Of a stretch of DNA of 64,000 bases, positions 23,648 to 35,241 are shown one piece after another. The translations under genes and the position numbers were made by a program. The stretch is from Castanea sativa (lineage: Eukaryota > Streptophyta > Magnoliopsida > Fagales > Fagaceae), in assembly GCF_040712315.1 (NCBI RefSeq), contig NC_134013.1:83892001-83956000 (forward strand), in the 5' to 3' direction. Numbering within the stretch: position 1 is the first letter of the stretch; each line of letters begins with the position of its first letter. The notes under the pieces are model-generated. The model did no database searches. It worked only from the letters and a program-made list of their open reading frames with translations, and was not told the origin of the DNA.

Positions 23648-24044
23648 GAGTTGGGTTCAAGTTACATTTGATGTAACTTTAAGCGATATTACAGCATTTA
23701 ATAACTTATTATTAGATGTGAATTTTGACAAATCTACCATTGGATTACATTATATTCATATACTCTCTATGCATGCAAAATTTTACGGTGATTAAAGATT
23801 AATAGTTATATTATCAATCAATTGTTTGAATTCAAGCTTTTGTAGTTTAAAATAATTCATAAAAGATGAGTTTATGGATTACATGGTAAATAATATCCAA
23901 TTGATATGTAAATTGGCATGCATGTTAAGCACATATGGAACATGTAATTCAACAGTGAGATTCTTAAAATATGAATTTAATAACAAGTTATTGGATGGTG
24001 TAATGTTGCTTAGAGTTACACCAGGTGTAACTTGAACCTAACTC
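23648..24044. mobile_element. MITE2, 397 bp, only in copy A
   Basis: Ends are inverted: GAGTTGGGTTCAAGTTACA at the left, and GAGTTAGGTTCAAGTTACA as the reverse complement of the right end. ATATA on both sides is a possible target duplication. The interior is related to that of MITE1 (TTTGACAAATC.ACCATT, TTGTAGTTTAAAAT). Copy B lacks it at the matching site near 58,820, so it inserted in copy A after the duplication. Confidence 0.75.
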
Positions 24045-24409
24045 ATATATGTGTATATATATATATATGTAATTCAAATATTTGTCTTTATTTATTGATC
24101 CTACAAATGTTATACGGAGCTATAACATTGCTAAGGTTTTTAAAGTAATTAATATAAATTAAATAGAAACGAGTCAAGGATTATAAAAACAATGCCAAAT
24201 TTCTATTCGCATTTAATTTAATATAAGAATGGTGTTACCTTGCCAACGATCATATGGTTAATAAATCCATTTAACAAATTTTCAAGTTTAAAGAATAAAT
24301 AGTTAGCTCCTGTTAAAACAAAAACAAAAGGTGCAAATAGTTAATAATTTTTTTAAAATAACAAGTAAATAGTTTGAAAAATAAATGCATTATACCGTAT
24401 ATTATATAT

Positions 24410-24913
24410 TGTAAGGACCTGAGAATTCACAAACTTGTTTAACTTCCTCTTCTTCGTTTATTGATCAAAGATCCTTATACAATAAATTTGGTAGAGAGGG
24501 TTCAACAACAAAAGTCCCTTTTTCGTAGTCTCTTGATTCCTATTTATATTGTTTTCTGCTTTCATCGTAGCTTTACACCTTGCAATCTGCGGTCCCTTCC
24601 CCATGACACTTGTCCGTCGACAATGGAGCAAGATTCTACTTTGCGTTCCACACTGTTCAGGTCATGTCCACATTAATGCGACGGATAGAGGTGATGCTTG
24701 CTAATTAATGCGGTCAGAATGGTTGTTGCCGAGCATTTAATGCAACCTTCCAACTCAGCCTACTACATCCAGATATTTGTAACACGTCCTTTATGTAGTT
24801 ATCGTCCACGCCACTTCATCTTCGGGCACACCCGGAGAGACCTCATCTTGCATACTAAATGTTGGCCCTCCTTTCTTCGGGTCCTAGGGTTCTTAGGTCC
24901 TCGGGTCCTCACA
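24410..24913 (-). repeat. E2 LTR (3' LTR in element orientation)
   Basis: 504 bp, same length as 34,738-35,241. Immediately to its right (24,914-24,925) is the polypurine tract, minus strand AAAGGGGCTGT. Confidence 0.92.
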
Positions 24914-25209
24914 ACAGCCCCTTTAATACTTGAGTTATTAATCATGAATTAATAACCAAGTTTTAACTTCTCATACACGCTTCTTACCCTTCTTATGTTT
25001 TCACACGTATAGACGTCTCTTCACTGCCCCATGATCCGCGTCTGGCGCCTCGTATCCCACGATGAGGCATTTATGGTGTCTGACGCTTCTTTTCCCGCGC
25101 ACGTTCTACAGTTGGATGAGAAATGTATGGCTCAGATTTTGTTCTTAATTATGAGCAGGAAAGTTACCGCTCTTATTCTTTTACCTCATTACTTCCACTT
25201 CCCCCACCC

Positions 25210-25219
25210 CTATAAAAGC
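25210..25219 (+). promoter_or_regulatory. TATA box of the E2 antisense gene
   Basis: CTATAAAAGC lies 157 bp upstream of the ATG at 25,376, just after a C-rich stretch. This suggests the antisense gene has its own promoter rather than depending on the LTR. E1 has a weaker ACTATAAGCA about 45 bp upstream of its ATG. Confidence 0.55.
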
Positions 25220-25375
25220 AACTTCTTACGCTGGATAAAGCTCATTTTGACATTTCGAAGGATTGAAAGAAAAGTGAGCTCCCGAGGACCATCCTTAAGC
25301 GATCTTCAGAGGTGTGTTCATTTTTCTTTCGTTTTTCTCTTCTTGCTTGCTTTTCTCCTCTTGTAGCGGGGGCTA

Positions 25376-28159
25376 ATGGGTAGATACGCTAAGTTAGTGA
25401 ATACAGATGAGGCGAAGGCCGCTTTTAAGGACCGATATCGGATCCCCAATGACGTAGATATTACGTATTGTGAGGAAGAAGATATTCCCCTGGTGTCTCG
25501 GCCACCTGAATCCATTTTGATTCCGATGATTGCATTTATCGAGGGGGGTATGGAAATTCCTATGGGTAGAGTAACTAGGGATTTTCTAATAAATTATAGG
25601 CTTACCCCTTCGCAATGCTCCCCAAATGTCCTTAGAATCTTAGGATGCACAGATGCCCTTAATCGAAAACTGGGAACCAATCTGACCTGGCAGGATGTAA
25701 ATTGGGTATATAACTGCCAAAAGGGGGACAGGACTAAATACTATATGAAATGTAGGATCCCTTCTGTTAGGCTGATTTCCTGTTTACCCGATTCAAGCAA
25801 AGGGATGGATGAAGATTATCTCGTCATCTCGGGAAATTGGCATGACGGATTGCATTGCCCTACCCGAGAAGGGGTACCAGGTAGGGTTCCCGAGGACTAA
25901 CCTAGCACTTAGGATTAACCATATTCTTTTCTGTGTTTTACACCACACTACATATTTTTTCTAATGCCTTCATTTATTACTGCAGACGATTACCATACCG
26001 CCCCGAATTTGTCTGCCATGAACCGTGCCGATTTGAACAGGATTCTTCAGTCGGAGGTATTCGTACATAGGGACGGACAGCTCCGAGCAGCCCACATTAT
26101 TCTCGGATACACTCCTTCTACTAAACGTTTTCAAAGTCCGAAGAACGTAATAAGAGCAAGAGATCTAAGGCTAGCTCAAATTGACGTTGCTGCTCTGGGA
26201 TTCTTATTAGCCGTACCTCCCCCTGCAGGAATTCAGGACGCACAACTTCCTGCCCCACTTGCCGCCCAACTAATCTATCCTCCTTTGGAGCAAGCTGCTA
26301 CTCCTGTCGCTGAGGAAAGAGCTGCCACGCCCGAGCTCCCTCCTCCCGAGGTGACAGAGAAAGACTTTGAGGTGTTCTACTGCCCAGACGCTCCCTCTAG
26401 CTCCCAACCGTCAAGCAGCCAGATGGGTTTTCAAGAAAAAGAGCCCGACCTGCTGGCCCTATTACAGGCACATGCAGGCGGCTCTTCGCTAGCGGTGCCG
26501 GTTCCTCCTCGTCCCGTTACTCCAGCTGTTACTCAGGCACCTCCCTCGGAGGCGACAGATAAAAAACGCAAGAGGGGTCAGAGTAGCAAACATGTTATAA
26601 ACATCGAAGAAGGGGAAAACCTCGACTCCTCTGTTAAAGATACCAGGGCTGCAAAGGCCCTTTCCAAGAAAATTGCTCCCACTGGTTCTTCGAAAGACCC
26701 CAGTGGTGAATCTATAAGGAAAGCATCAACCTGGCGGCCTAACTTCACCCTCAGCTCGGGCAGCCCTGTTTTGGATGACGCCAATCTGCGGGATCCGAAG
26801 AAGGGAAGCTCGAGCCTGGTGGCCGAGTGTCTAGAGAAGGCTCTATGCCTTCCCGAAGACATGGCAGAATTGCGGTCCTTCTGCAAGAGGGAAGTTTTCT
26901 TGTCTTTGAAGCAGGATTTAGCCAAGGTACTTTCGAAGTTTTTTGACTAACCTTATTAACTTAAATATATCATAGGCGGTCCAGGCTTCATTCATGGCTG
27001 AGGAGTGGGTAGATCATTCACTGGATCTTGCCCGAAAAGCTGATCAGAATGTTGAGGCGGCAATAAAGGCACAAAAAGAAGCCGAACTGAACTTAAAAGA
27101 GACCCTCACTCACTTGTCTGAGGTAGAAAAAGCTCACAAGAATGCTGAGTCGGCCCTGAAAAGCTATGAGTCGCAAGCAAATCTTGCTCTTGAGGCCCAG
27201 AAACAGGCTCAAAGCAGGCTCGCCCTCACTGTTGTCGAGCTCAAACAAACGAAAGAACTGCTGGCCAAGAAGGAGCAGGAGCAGGCTGCTGCCGAGCAGG
27301 CAGCGTATGATGCTGGGATGAAAAAAGCCTCTGACAGCTTAACTGCCCAACTTAGAGGGGTCGCCAGAGCGTTCTGTTCGGAGGTGTGGGGCCGCGCCAT
27401 ATATGAGTTTAACTACCTATTATGACTAACCTTATTAACTTAAATATATCATAGGCGGTCCAGGCTTCATTCATGGCTGAGGAGTGGGTAGATCATTCAC
27501 TGGATCTTGCCCGAAAAGCTGATCAGAATGCTGAGGCGGCAATAAAGGCACAAAAAGAAGCCGAACTGAACTTAAAAGAGACCCTCACTCACTTGTCTGA
27601 GGTAGAAAAAGCTCACAAGAATGCTGAGTCGGCCTTGAAAAGCTATGAGTCGCAAGCAAATCTTGCTCTTGAGGCCCAGAAACAGGCTCAAAGCAGGTTC
27701 GCCCTCACTGTTGTCGAGCTCAAACAAACGAAAGAACTGCTGGCCAAGAAGGAGCAGGAGCAGGCTGCTGCCGAGCAGGCAGCGTATGATGCTGGGATGA
27801 AAAAAGCCTCTGACAGCTTAACTGCCCAACTTAGAGGGGTCGCCAGAGCATTCTGTTCGGAGGTGTGGGGCCGCGCTTTGGACGCTGCGGGAGTAGATGC
27901 TGACGCAGAACTCCGTATTCCCGACAACATTTATTACCCCCCAGCTTTGCGCTTAGCCCCTACTCCTCCAACGCCGACAAATGATCCTGAAGTGCCCACC
28001 CCTGCTTCTGTCCCCTCTGATGCCCCAGTCACAAAGGACCCTTCTCCCCCAGCTCAGCCCGTGGACGAAGTAACGGAGGGTGAATTGGCTGAAGAGCCAA
28101 AAAAGAAGAAAAAAGAAAAAGACCCAGAGAAAAGAAAAGACAAGCAACCTGTTGCTTAG
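25376..28159 (+). CDS. E2 antisense spliced gene of a Tat element, open
   Basis: Predicted exons 25,376-25,880, 25,986-26,926 and 27,455-28,159 join to 2,151 nt with no stop: 716 residues. Introns are CCAG/GTAGGG..TGCAG/A (105 bp) and AAG/GTACTT..CATAG/G. Intron phases (1, 0) and positions match E1. Exon 1: globular domain with IPMIAFIEGGMEIPMGR, LTWQDVNWVYN, RLISCLPDS and GNWHDGLHCP. Exon 2: DLNRILQSEVFV then a proline-rich, then basic linker. Exon 3: alanine/lysine/glutamate-rich coiled coil ending in a lysine-rich tail. A 479-bp tandem duplication provides a second exon 3 start at 26,976, which would give an early stop at 27,425. Function unknown; it is not a known gag, pol or env. Confidence 0.7.
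26945..27876 (+). repeat. 479-bp tandem duplication of intron 2 end plus exon 3 start
   Basis: 26,945-27,396 recurs at 27,424-27,875 with only about four or five differences, separated by about 27 bp of unrelated sequence. It includes the 3' splice site (ATATCATAG/GCGGTCC), so the gene has two competing acceptors. Only the second leads into the full coiled coil and normal stop. Confidence 0.9.
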
Positions 28160-28739
28160 TCCTTTCGTAGTTTATTTATTTATTTATTTATTTATTTATT
28201 TTTTTACGGATGTAAGGGGCCATATGATTGCCCCAGTTTTGTAACAAATATTTGTTAAGAAATTAATATTTAGCTCTTTTCTTATGTTTCATATATAAGT
28301 CTTGCTGCCATTTATTTGTCATTGTGTATGCATCCAGATAAAAGCTTACTTGAATTAACAATCACAATATTACTACGAAGTGGTTCGTTATACTTGTGTC
28401 CTTAAGAAACACAAAAGGCTTATCCAGATAGAAGCTCACTTAGACTAACAATCATAACCTCACTACAAAGTTGTTCATTATACTTGTGATTTTAAGAAAC
28501 ACGAAAAGTTTAACCTGAGCACCATAATTTCACCACTTGACCTTTTTTGACGTTTGAAAAGGAAGGTTTGAGATTCAATATGCTACTGAGCGACAAGGCT
28601 TGATGATTTGTTTTATGTTAGTGCTTTAGATATTTGAGATTCCTTAGCCATGATCTTGTTAGATTTACAACTCTTGGGTTATGGTCCGAGGAACCAAAGA
28701 AGAACAGAAATCAATTTAGCACTTACATTTTGCCAGTGG

Positions 28740-29290
28740 TTAACTTCTCCTAGACTGGTGGCCCATGGAGCCGAGTAGGAACTAAGGTCAGCCTAATGAT
28801 TGTGTTTTTGCCAGTGACTAGTTACTCTTAGATTTGTGGCCCGAGGAGCCTAACAAGAACTAAGGTCAGTTTAACACTTGAATGTTTGCAAGTGACTAAT
28901 TTCTCTTAGACTTGTGGCCCGAGGAGCCGAACAAGAACTAAGGTCAGTTTAACACTTGAATGTTTGCAAGTGACTAATTTCTCTTAGACTTGTGGCCCGA
29001 GGAGCCGAACAAGAACTAAGGTCAGTTTAACACTTGAATGTTTGCAAGTGATTAATTTCTCTTAGACTTGTGGCCCGAGGAGCCGAACAAGAACTAAGGT
29101 CAGTTTAACACTTGAATGTTTACAAGTGACTAATTTCTCTTAGACCTGTGGCCCGAGGAGCCGAACAAGAACTAAGGTCAGTTTAACACTTGCAAAAGTG
29201 ATTAATTTCTCTTAGACTTGTGGCCCGAGGAGCCGAACAAGAACTAAGGTCAGTTTAACACTTGAATGTTTGCAAATGATGCAGAATTGA
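28740..29290 (+). repeat. E2 tandem repeats, 78-bp unit, six to seven copies
   Basis: GTGGCCCGAGGAGCC recurs at 28,836, 28,914, 28,992, 29,070, 29,148 and 29,220 (the last spacing is 72), plus a diverged copy near 28,759. The array lies at the same place as the 151-bp repeats in E1 but the unit differs. Both contain CCGAGGA-type cores. The stretch 28,160-28,739 before it is AT-rich with a (TTTA)n run at 28,168-28,205 and no gene. Confidence 0.9.
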
Positions 29291-29327
29291 TACGAATGGA
29301 AACCACGCACAAAAGGAAATTCTTTTC

Positions 29328-32300
29328 TTAATAATAATAACGTCTTAAATTATTTACATTCCAAGGGCGAGGAATCACCCTTCCATCCAAATCTTCTAGA
29401 CGAGAAGCCCCTATTCCTACTAATGAGGTAATTTTATACGGCCCCTCCCAATTAGGACCCAACTTTCCCCAAGCAGGATTTTTTGCTACCCCCACCACCT
29501 TTCTTAGCACCAAATCACCTGGTACTAGAGGTCTGGATCTAACTCCCTTGTCGTACGTCTGCTTGAGCTTTTGCTGATAACTGCCCATTTTCACATTGGC
29601 TACCTCTCTCCTTTCCTTAATAGTATTCAAACAATCATACATCCTCTCATGATTGCTCGCTTTATCGTACTGGTCAGACTTCAGGGTGGGAAAGCCCGAT
29701 TCTAATGGTATTATAGCTTCCATTCCGTACGTCATTGAAAAGGGAGTCTCGCATGTTGATCTTCGAGGCGTAGTGCGATAAGCCCATAATACATGAGGCA
29801 ATTCTTCTACCCAGCCTCCTTTAGCATCATCCAACCGTTTCTTCAATCCTGCCAAGATAACTTTATTTGTCGCTTCGGCCTGACCATTCCCTTGAGGATA
29901 GGATGGTGTTGAATATCCATTTCTTATTCCCATTTCTGCGCAGTATCGCCGGAAAGCCTTACTATCAAATTGAAGCCCATTATCAGAAATCAAAGTATAA
30001 GGGACTCCAAAGCGAATTATAATATTTTTCCAGATAAACTTCTTCACATCCACATCCCTAATATTGGCTAATGGCTCGGCCTCCACCCATTTCATGAAGT
30101 AATCTGTGCCGACAATGAGCCATCTCCTATTGCCTGGTGCTCGAGGAAAAGGTCCGACGATATCTAAACCCCACTTAGCGAAGGGCCATGGGCTGGATAA
30201 TGGGTTTAAGTTACCTCCAGGTTGATGTATGCTAGGTGCAAACCTTTGACATTGATCACATTTCTTGGCATAATCTTGAGAGGTTCTCTGCATGCTCGGC
30301 CACCAATACCCTTGGGTCATGGCTCTATGAGCTACTGATCTTCCTCCAGTATGACTCCCACACACACCTTCATGCAATTCCTCCAGCAACGGTTCCACGG
30401 CTTCAGGATGTACGCAAAGCAGGTACGGCCCTGTGTAGGAACGTCTATAGAGTTTTTGCTCCTCTGATAGCCAGTAACGGGGAGCGCTTCTTCGTACCTT
30501 CTCGGCCACTGTTCTATCTTCAGGTAGTGTTCCGTGCTGCAAGAAAGTTACAATTGGGTCCATCCAACTTGGACCAACATTAACGCTGTGAATCCGTACT
30601 GCCGAGATGTTGGTCAAGCTAGAGGACAGTAAATCCTCTACCATGACCATACGTGGTAACTTTGAACCCAGTGAAGTGGCTAGCATTGCTAATGAGTCAG
30701 CATGAGAATTGTGTCCCCTTGGAACTTGTTGTACCTTGAAACTTTCAAACAAACCCAACACCCCTTGAACTCGTCTGAGATAGCTTTTCATTCGCTCATC
30801 TTTTGCCTCAAACTCCCCATTTACTTGCCCTACTACCAATCGGGAATCACAATACATTCTCACTACCTTTCCTCCCAAGTGATTAACCATTTGGGCACCC
30901 ACTAAGAGAGCCTCGTACTCGGCCTCATTGTTAGTGGCTGAGAATCCCAACCTCAATGACTTTTCAATGACTAGCTTTTCAGGAGATATTAGCACGACTC
31001 CAATCCCGGCTCCCTTTCGATTTGACGCCCCATCTGTGTAGACTTCCCAGGGAGTGACTTTTTCCAGCCCAATGGACATTATTGTCATCATGGTACCTCC
31101 GTGGTTACCCTGACATTCCGTGAACTCGGCCACGAAGTCGGCAAGGATTTGCCCTTTGATAGCTATCCGAGGCATATACTTGATGTCATAAGCTCCCAGT
31201 TTGGTTCCCCACTTTGCTACCCGACCCGTGTAATCCGACTTCCTCACGATAGCCTGCAAAGGCAATTGTGTGAGTATTACTACGGTGTGAGCTTGGAAGT
31301 AATGTGGCAATTTTCTTGTCGCATGCACCATGGCTAGAAGCGCTTTTTCCAAAAGTAGATACCGCTGTTCTACTTCCTGTAAAGACTTGCTGACATAATA
31401 TATCGATTTCTGGACCCTATCATCATTCCGTACTAAGACAAGACTTACAGAGTAATTCGTGACAGCTAGGTAAGCATATAACACTTCTTCCTTCTCGGGC
31501 GTTAATAATATCGGTGGTCTGGACAGGTATTGTTTTAAGTCTTCAAAGGCCAAGTCGCATTCGCTAGTCCACTAGAAATCTTTCCATTTGTGCAAAAGGC
31601 GATAAAATGGGCGGCACCTGTCTGCGGACCGGGATATAAACCTATTCAAGGCTACAATCATATCCGCTAACTTCTGCACCTCTTTCAGATCCTGAGGGGG
31701 ATGCAAGCCTAAGACAGCCTTAATTTGATCAGGATTAACTTCAATTCCCCGATGAGTAATCATGTACCCTAAAAACTTTCCCGATCCCACTCCAAAGGAA
31801 CACTTTGATGCATTCAAGCGTAATTTATACTTCCTTAACACCGAGAAGGTCTCCTGCAAATCTGTCAAATGGTCTTCTGTTCTCTTACTTTTAATAACCA
31901 TGTCATCGATATACGCTTCTATATTACGCCCCAATTGTGCATCAAACATTCTGGTCACCATTCGTTGATAAGTGGACCCTGCATTCTTTAAGCCAAAGGG
32001 CATCACTTGGTAATGGTAGTTGCCATTAGGGGCACGAAAAGCTGTTTTCTCCTGATCATTCAATGACAAAGGGATTTGATGATACCCTTGGAATGCGTCC
32101 AAGAAGCTCATTCGGGGGTGCCCCACAGTTGCATCCACCAGTTGATCAATTCTGGGTATAGGGAAAGGATCCTTGGGGCATGCCTTATTCAAATCTGTAA
32201 AGTCAACACAAACTCTCCATTTTCCATTCTTCTTTTTTACCATGACAGTATTGGCCAGCCATTCAGGATAGAAGATCTCCTTGATCACCCCGGCTTGCTT

Positions 32301-32627
32301 TAGCTTACTAGCTTCCTCCTTAACTGCTTCGGCGTGCTCTTGAGATGCTCGCCGAGGAGGCTGTTGTCTAGGCGTCGCATGGGGGTTAATATTCAAATGA
32401 TGGCAGATAACTTCTGGATTAACTCCTGGTACGTCATAAGTCGTCCATGCAAAAACATCAATATTATCCCGCAAGAATTGGACCAATTCTTCTCTTTCCC
32501 GTACCGGCAACTTAGATCCGACCTGAAAATATTTTTCTTCATCTACCCCAATAACTATCTTGGTTAGTTGCTCAGCAGAGCCTTCATCCTCATCTAGGCC
32601 GACTTCCGGAACAGTCTCCTTTAATTG
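29328..32627 (-). pseudogene. E2 pol: reverse transcriptase, RNase H, second RNase H, integrase
   Basis: Continues in frame from the UAG at 32,628. Reverse transcriptase: VCVDFTDLNKACPKDPFP and IEAYIDDMVIKSK (YIDD instead of the usual YVDD). RNase H: DLKQYLSRPPILL, YYVSKSLQEVE. Second RNase H: VYTDGASNRKGAGIGVVL and SATNNEAEYEALLVGA. Integrase: HEGVCGSH..CDQC, GLDIVGPFP, ISDNGLQFD, NGQAEATNK; ends WNVNNLRRYYY. The 741 codons from RNase H to integrase are open. The only nonsense codon is a TAG at 31,572, where E1 has glutamine. Confidence 0.92.
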
Positions 32628-32630
32628 CTA
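32622..32630 (-). promoter_or_regulatory. E2 predicted stop-readthrough site UAG CAA UUA
   Basis: Minus-strand TAG (32,630-32,628) followed by CAATTA, exactly the TMV-type leaky stop context, at the protease-RT boundary and in frame with pol. It is the positional equivalent of 18,662-18,670 in E1, and the surrounding protein is otherwise alignable between the two elements. The other two TAGs in E2 are not in this context. Confidence 0.7.
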
Positions 32631-34590
32631 TGATGTCTCAAGATATTCCCCTTCCAACGATCCTCGGCCTATTCGGATAGTGGCAGATGTTAAACATTTC
32701 CTGGCTACCATTTGACTGCCATGTAATATTCCCACGCTTCCTCGCACAGGGTACTTCACCATTACATGTAAAGTAGATGAAACTGCCTCCATTGCATGCA
32801 ACCAAGGTCTAGCCAAAATGGCCGTGTAAGGAGAGTATGCCATAACAACTATGAAGTTTACCTGCACTTCAGAACCCTCCACCTGCACAGGCAGCCTAAT
32901 CATTCCCCGCGGTATCACCTGGTTTCCATCAAAACTGACCAACGGATGGTCGTACTTTTCCAAATCTTCTTGTTTCAACTTTAACCCATTGAATAGGTCC
33001 GGATACATAATCTCGGCACCACTTCCATCGTCCACCAAGACCCGTTTCACATCGTATCCCCCAATACGCATAGTAACAACCAGGGCGTCATCGTGAGGTT
33101 GAAACGTGCCTTCTTTATCCTTATCAGAAAATCCCAATGTGGGCGTCGCCGAGGACCTCATTCTTTTACTTGCTTGATGACTCTCCTCTATGCCCTCATT
33201 CCCACACTTGTTTTGAACGGTCATGACCCGAGAAGGTTGCCCCCATTCTCCTCTCGGCTGGGCCAAGATGACGTTAATAGTACCCAGAGATGGTTGAGGG
33301 GCCTGACCCCAATATTTCCGAGTGCCTTGCTAGCCTCTCTTCTCGTCCGGATTAACCAATAAGTGATTGATCTTTCCAGCCTTAATCAAGTGATTCAGAT
33401 GATCGCGCAACGTCCGGCAATCCTCCGTAGTGTGTCCCTTATCCTGGTGGTAATGGCAGTGGAGGTTTTGATTTCTCGTAGATGCATCTCCACTCATCTT
33501 GTTAGGTGGCCTAAAATATGGCTCATGCCGAATTTTCTCCAGTATGTGATGCACGGGTTCCTTAAATAATGAGTTAACTAAAGGAGACTCGGCGGTCCTC
33601 GGATAGCTTGGAAAGTCTCGTCTAGGCCGACTACCTTGAAACCCTGCTACCCGAAGATCCTTTTTCTCCAGGTACCCCTTCATTTTCGCTTTGCTCTGCA
33701 TTTGATCTTCTTCCACCCGTTTATACTTATCTATCCGGTCCATGAGTTGACGCATATCTATCGCGGCCTTCATTGTCAAAGACCTCCTTAACCCATGCTC
33801 CGCGGGAAGACCCACCTTGAAAGTCCTCACGGCTACATCTTCCACATCCCCATCAATTTCATTATACGTTTCCCAATATCGGTCAGAATAAGTTTTAAGT
33901 GTTTCCCCTTCCCTCATAGTCATAGACAATAGAGTATCCAAGGGTTTTGGAATCCTAGTACAAGTTATGAACCTTGCTCCAAATGCCCTAGTCAACTCCT
34001 CAAAAGATCTCAGAGAACCTTCTGCTAAGGCATCAAACCACCTCATAGCCACGGCCCCCAAACTGGAGGGAAAAACTCTGCACATCAATGCCTCATTATT
34101 CGAATAAACGGCCATCTTCTGACTAAAATGACTAACATGCTCTACAGGGTCAGTCCTCCCGTTATACATTAAAAAGATGGGCTGTGAAAACCTACGAGGT
34201 AGCTTTGCCCTATTTATCCTTGCCGCAAAAGGGGATTTGGAAATTTGCCTCAGGTTTACCCATTGCATCACTCTCGTCATCACGATATATCCCATCTATA
34301 TCTGGCATCCTAATCTCCTTCTGCTGTTTTGCCCTAACGTCCGAAGACACACCGCCACGGGTACCACTCCGAGTAGGTTCGAGTACTGGAGGAACCCTTC
34401 CTCTGAGGTTTACTCCCGAACTGTCACTGGAAGAGCTAGCAGTACTTTTACGCATCCGCTTCCTACTATCCATGTACTTGCGTAGATAAGCTATTTCAGA
34501 TTGCATCTGTTGCAATACCTCGTCATGAGACATGTGTTCCTCAGTCAGTGATTGTCGCTCAGCCCCCTGACCGCCATCATGTGCTCTCAT
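32628..34590 (-). pseudogene. E2 gag-protease
   Basis: The N-terminal part reads from an ATG at 34,590 (charged, SSSSDSSG). A frameshift near 34,230-34,290 joins it to the main gag frame (YNGRTDPVEHVSHF, AMRWFDALAEGSLRSF), followed by a CHYHQDKGHTTEDC finger and protease motif VLVDDGSGAEIMY (about 33,020-33,060). A TAG at 33,330 interrupts the region between finger and protease. The terminal TAG at 32,628 is probably the natural leaky stop. Confidence 0.85.
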
Positions 34591-34718
34591 TACCTCTGAG
34601 GTATGTCCCTTCCCTTTGTCGCGCTGAAGACTTACCGCTACATCCCTGCTTCGTTAACTTACTGATTCCTCCCCTTCTAGGTACGTTTCAGCCATCTATT
34701 CCTATACTCCGTTGTTGT

Positions 34719-34737
34719 TCCCACAGACGGCGCCAAT
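34719..34737 (-). other. E2 primer-binding site
   Basis: Minus strand TGGCGCCGTCTGTGGGA, two bases inside the LTR edge at 34,738. It matches the E1 site except for one base in the first dozen. Confidence 0.8.
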
Positions 34738-35241
34738 TGTAAGGACCTGAGAATTCACAAACTTGTTTAACTTCCTCTTCTTCGTTTATTGATCAAAGAT
34801 CCTTATACAATAAATTTGGTAGAGAGGGTTCAACAACAAAAGTCCTCTTTTCGTAGTCTTTTGATTCCTATTTATATTGTTTTCTGCTTTCATCGTAGCC
34901 TTACACCTTGCAATCTGCGGTCCCTTCCCCATGACACTTGTCCGTCGGCAATGGAGCAAGATTCTACTTTGCGTTCCACACTGTTTAGGTCATGTCCACA
35001 TTAATGCGACGGATAGAGGTGATGCTTGCTGATTAATGCGGCCAGAATGATTGTTGCCGAGCATTTAATGCAACCTTCCAACTCAGCCTACTACACCCAA
35101 ATATTTGTAACACGTCCTTTATGTAGTTATCGTCCACGCCACTTCATCTTCGGGCACACCCGGAGAGACCTCATCTTGCATACTAAATGTTGGCCCTCCT
35201 TTCTTCGGGTCCTAGGGTTCTCAGGTCCTCGGGTCCTCACA
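34738..35241 (-). repeat. E2 LTR (5' LTR in element orientation)
   Basis: 504-bp partner of 24,410-24,913, followed by the TATAT duplication. Confidence 0.92.

Larger units (their letters stand above)
21482..24404. repeat. Segmental duplication copy A, block 2
   Basis: Aligns with about 56,031-59,165 of copy B (minus the solo LTR there). It is non-coding and AT-rich. It includes a ~55-bp direct repeat (AATAAATTATG..CAACTC..TTGCAAGTTG-like, near 21,620 and 22,060) flanking about 400 bp of AAGGACCAAATTG-rich sequence, and two MITEs near 23.2-24.0 kb. MITE2 (23,648-24,044) is absent from copy B. Confidence 0.85.
24410..35241 (-). mobile_element. E2: second Ty3/gypsy Tat-like element with antisense gene
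   Basis: 10.8 kb, 504-bp LTRs (TGTAAGGACCTG..GGTCCTCACA), TSD TATAT (24,405-24,409 and 35,242-35,246). Primer site TGGCGCCGTCTGTGGGA lies beside the right LTR and polypurine AAAGGGGCTGT beside the left. Same layout as E1 but unrelated LTRs and diverged proteins, so it is a separate family of the same lineage. The uninterrupted target lies in copy B near 59,165. LTRs differ at about a dozen sites by eye. Confidence 0.93.

Noticed and set aside
24461..25366. ORFs at 24,461-24,676, 24,698-24,952 and 25,031-25,366 next to the E2 antisense gene
   Set aside because: The first two lie in the LTR (and recur in the other LTR); the third covers the promoter and leader of the antisense gene and has no match in E1.
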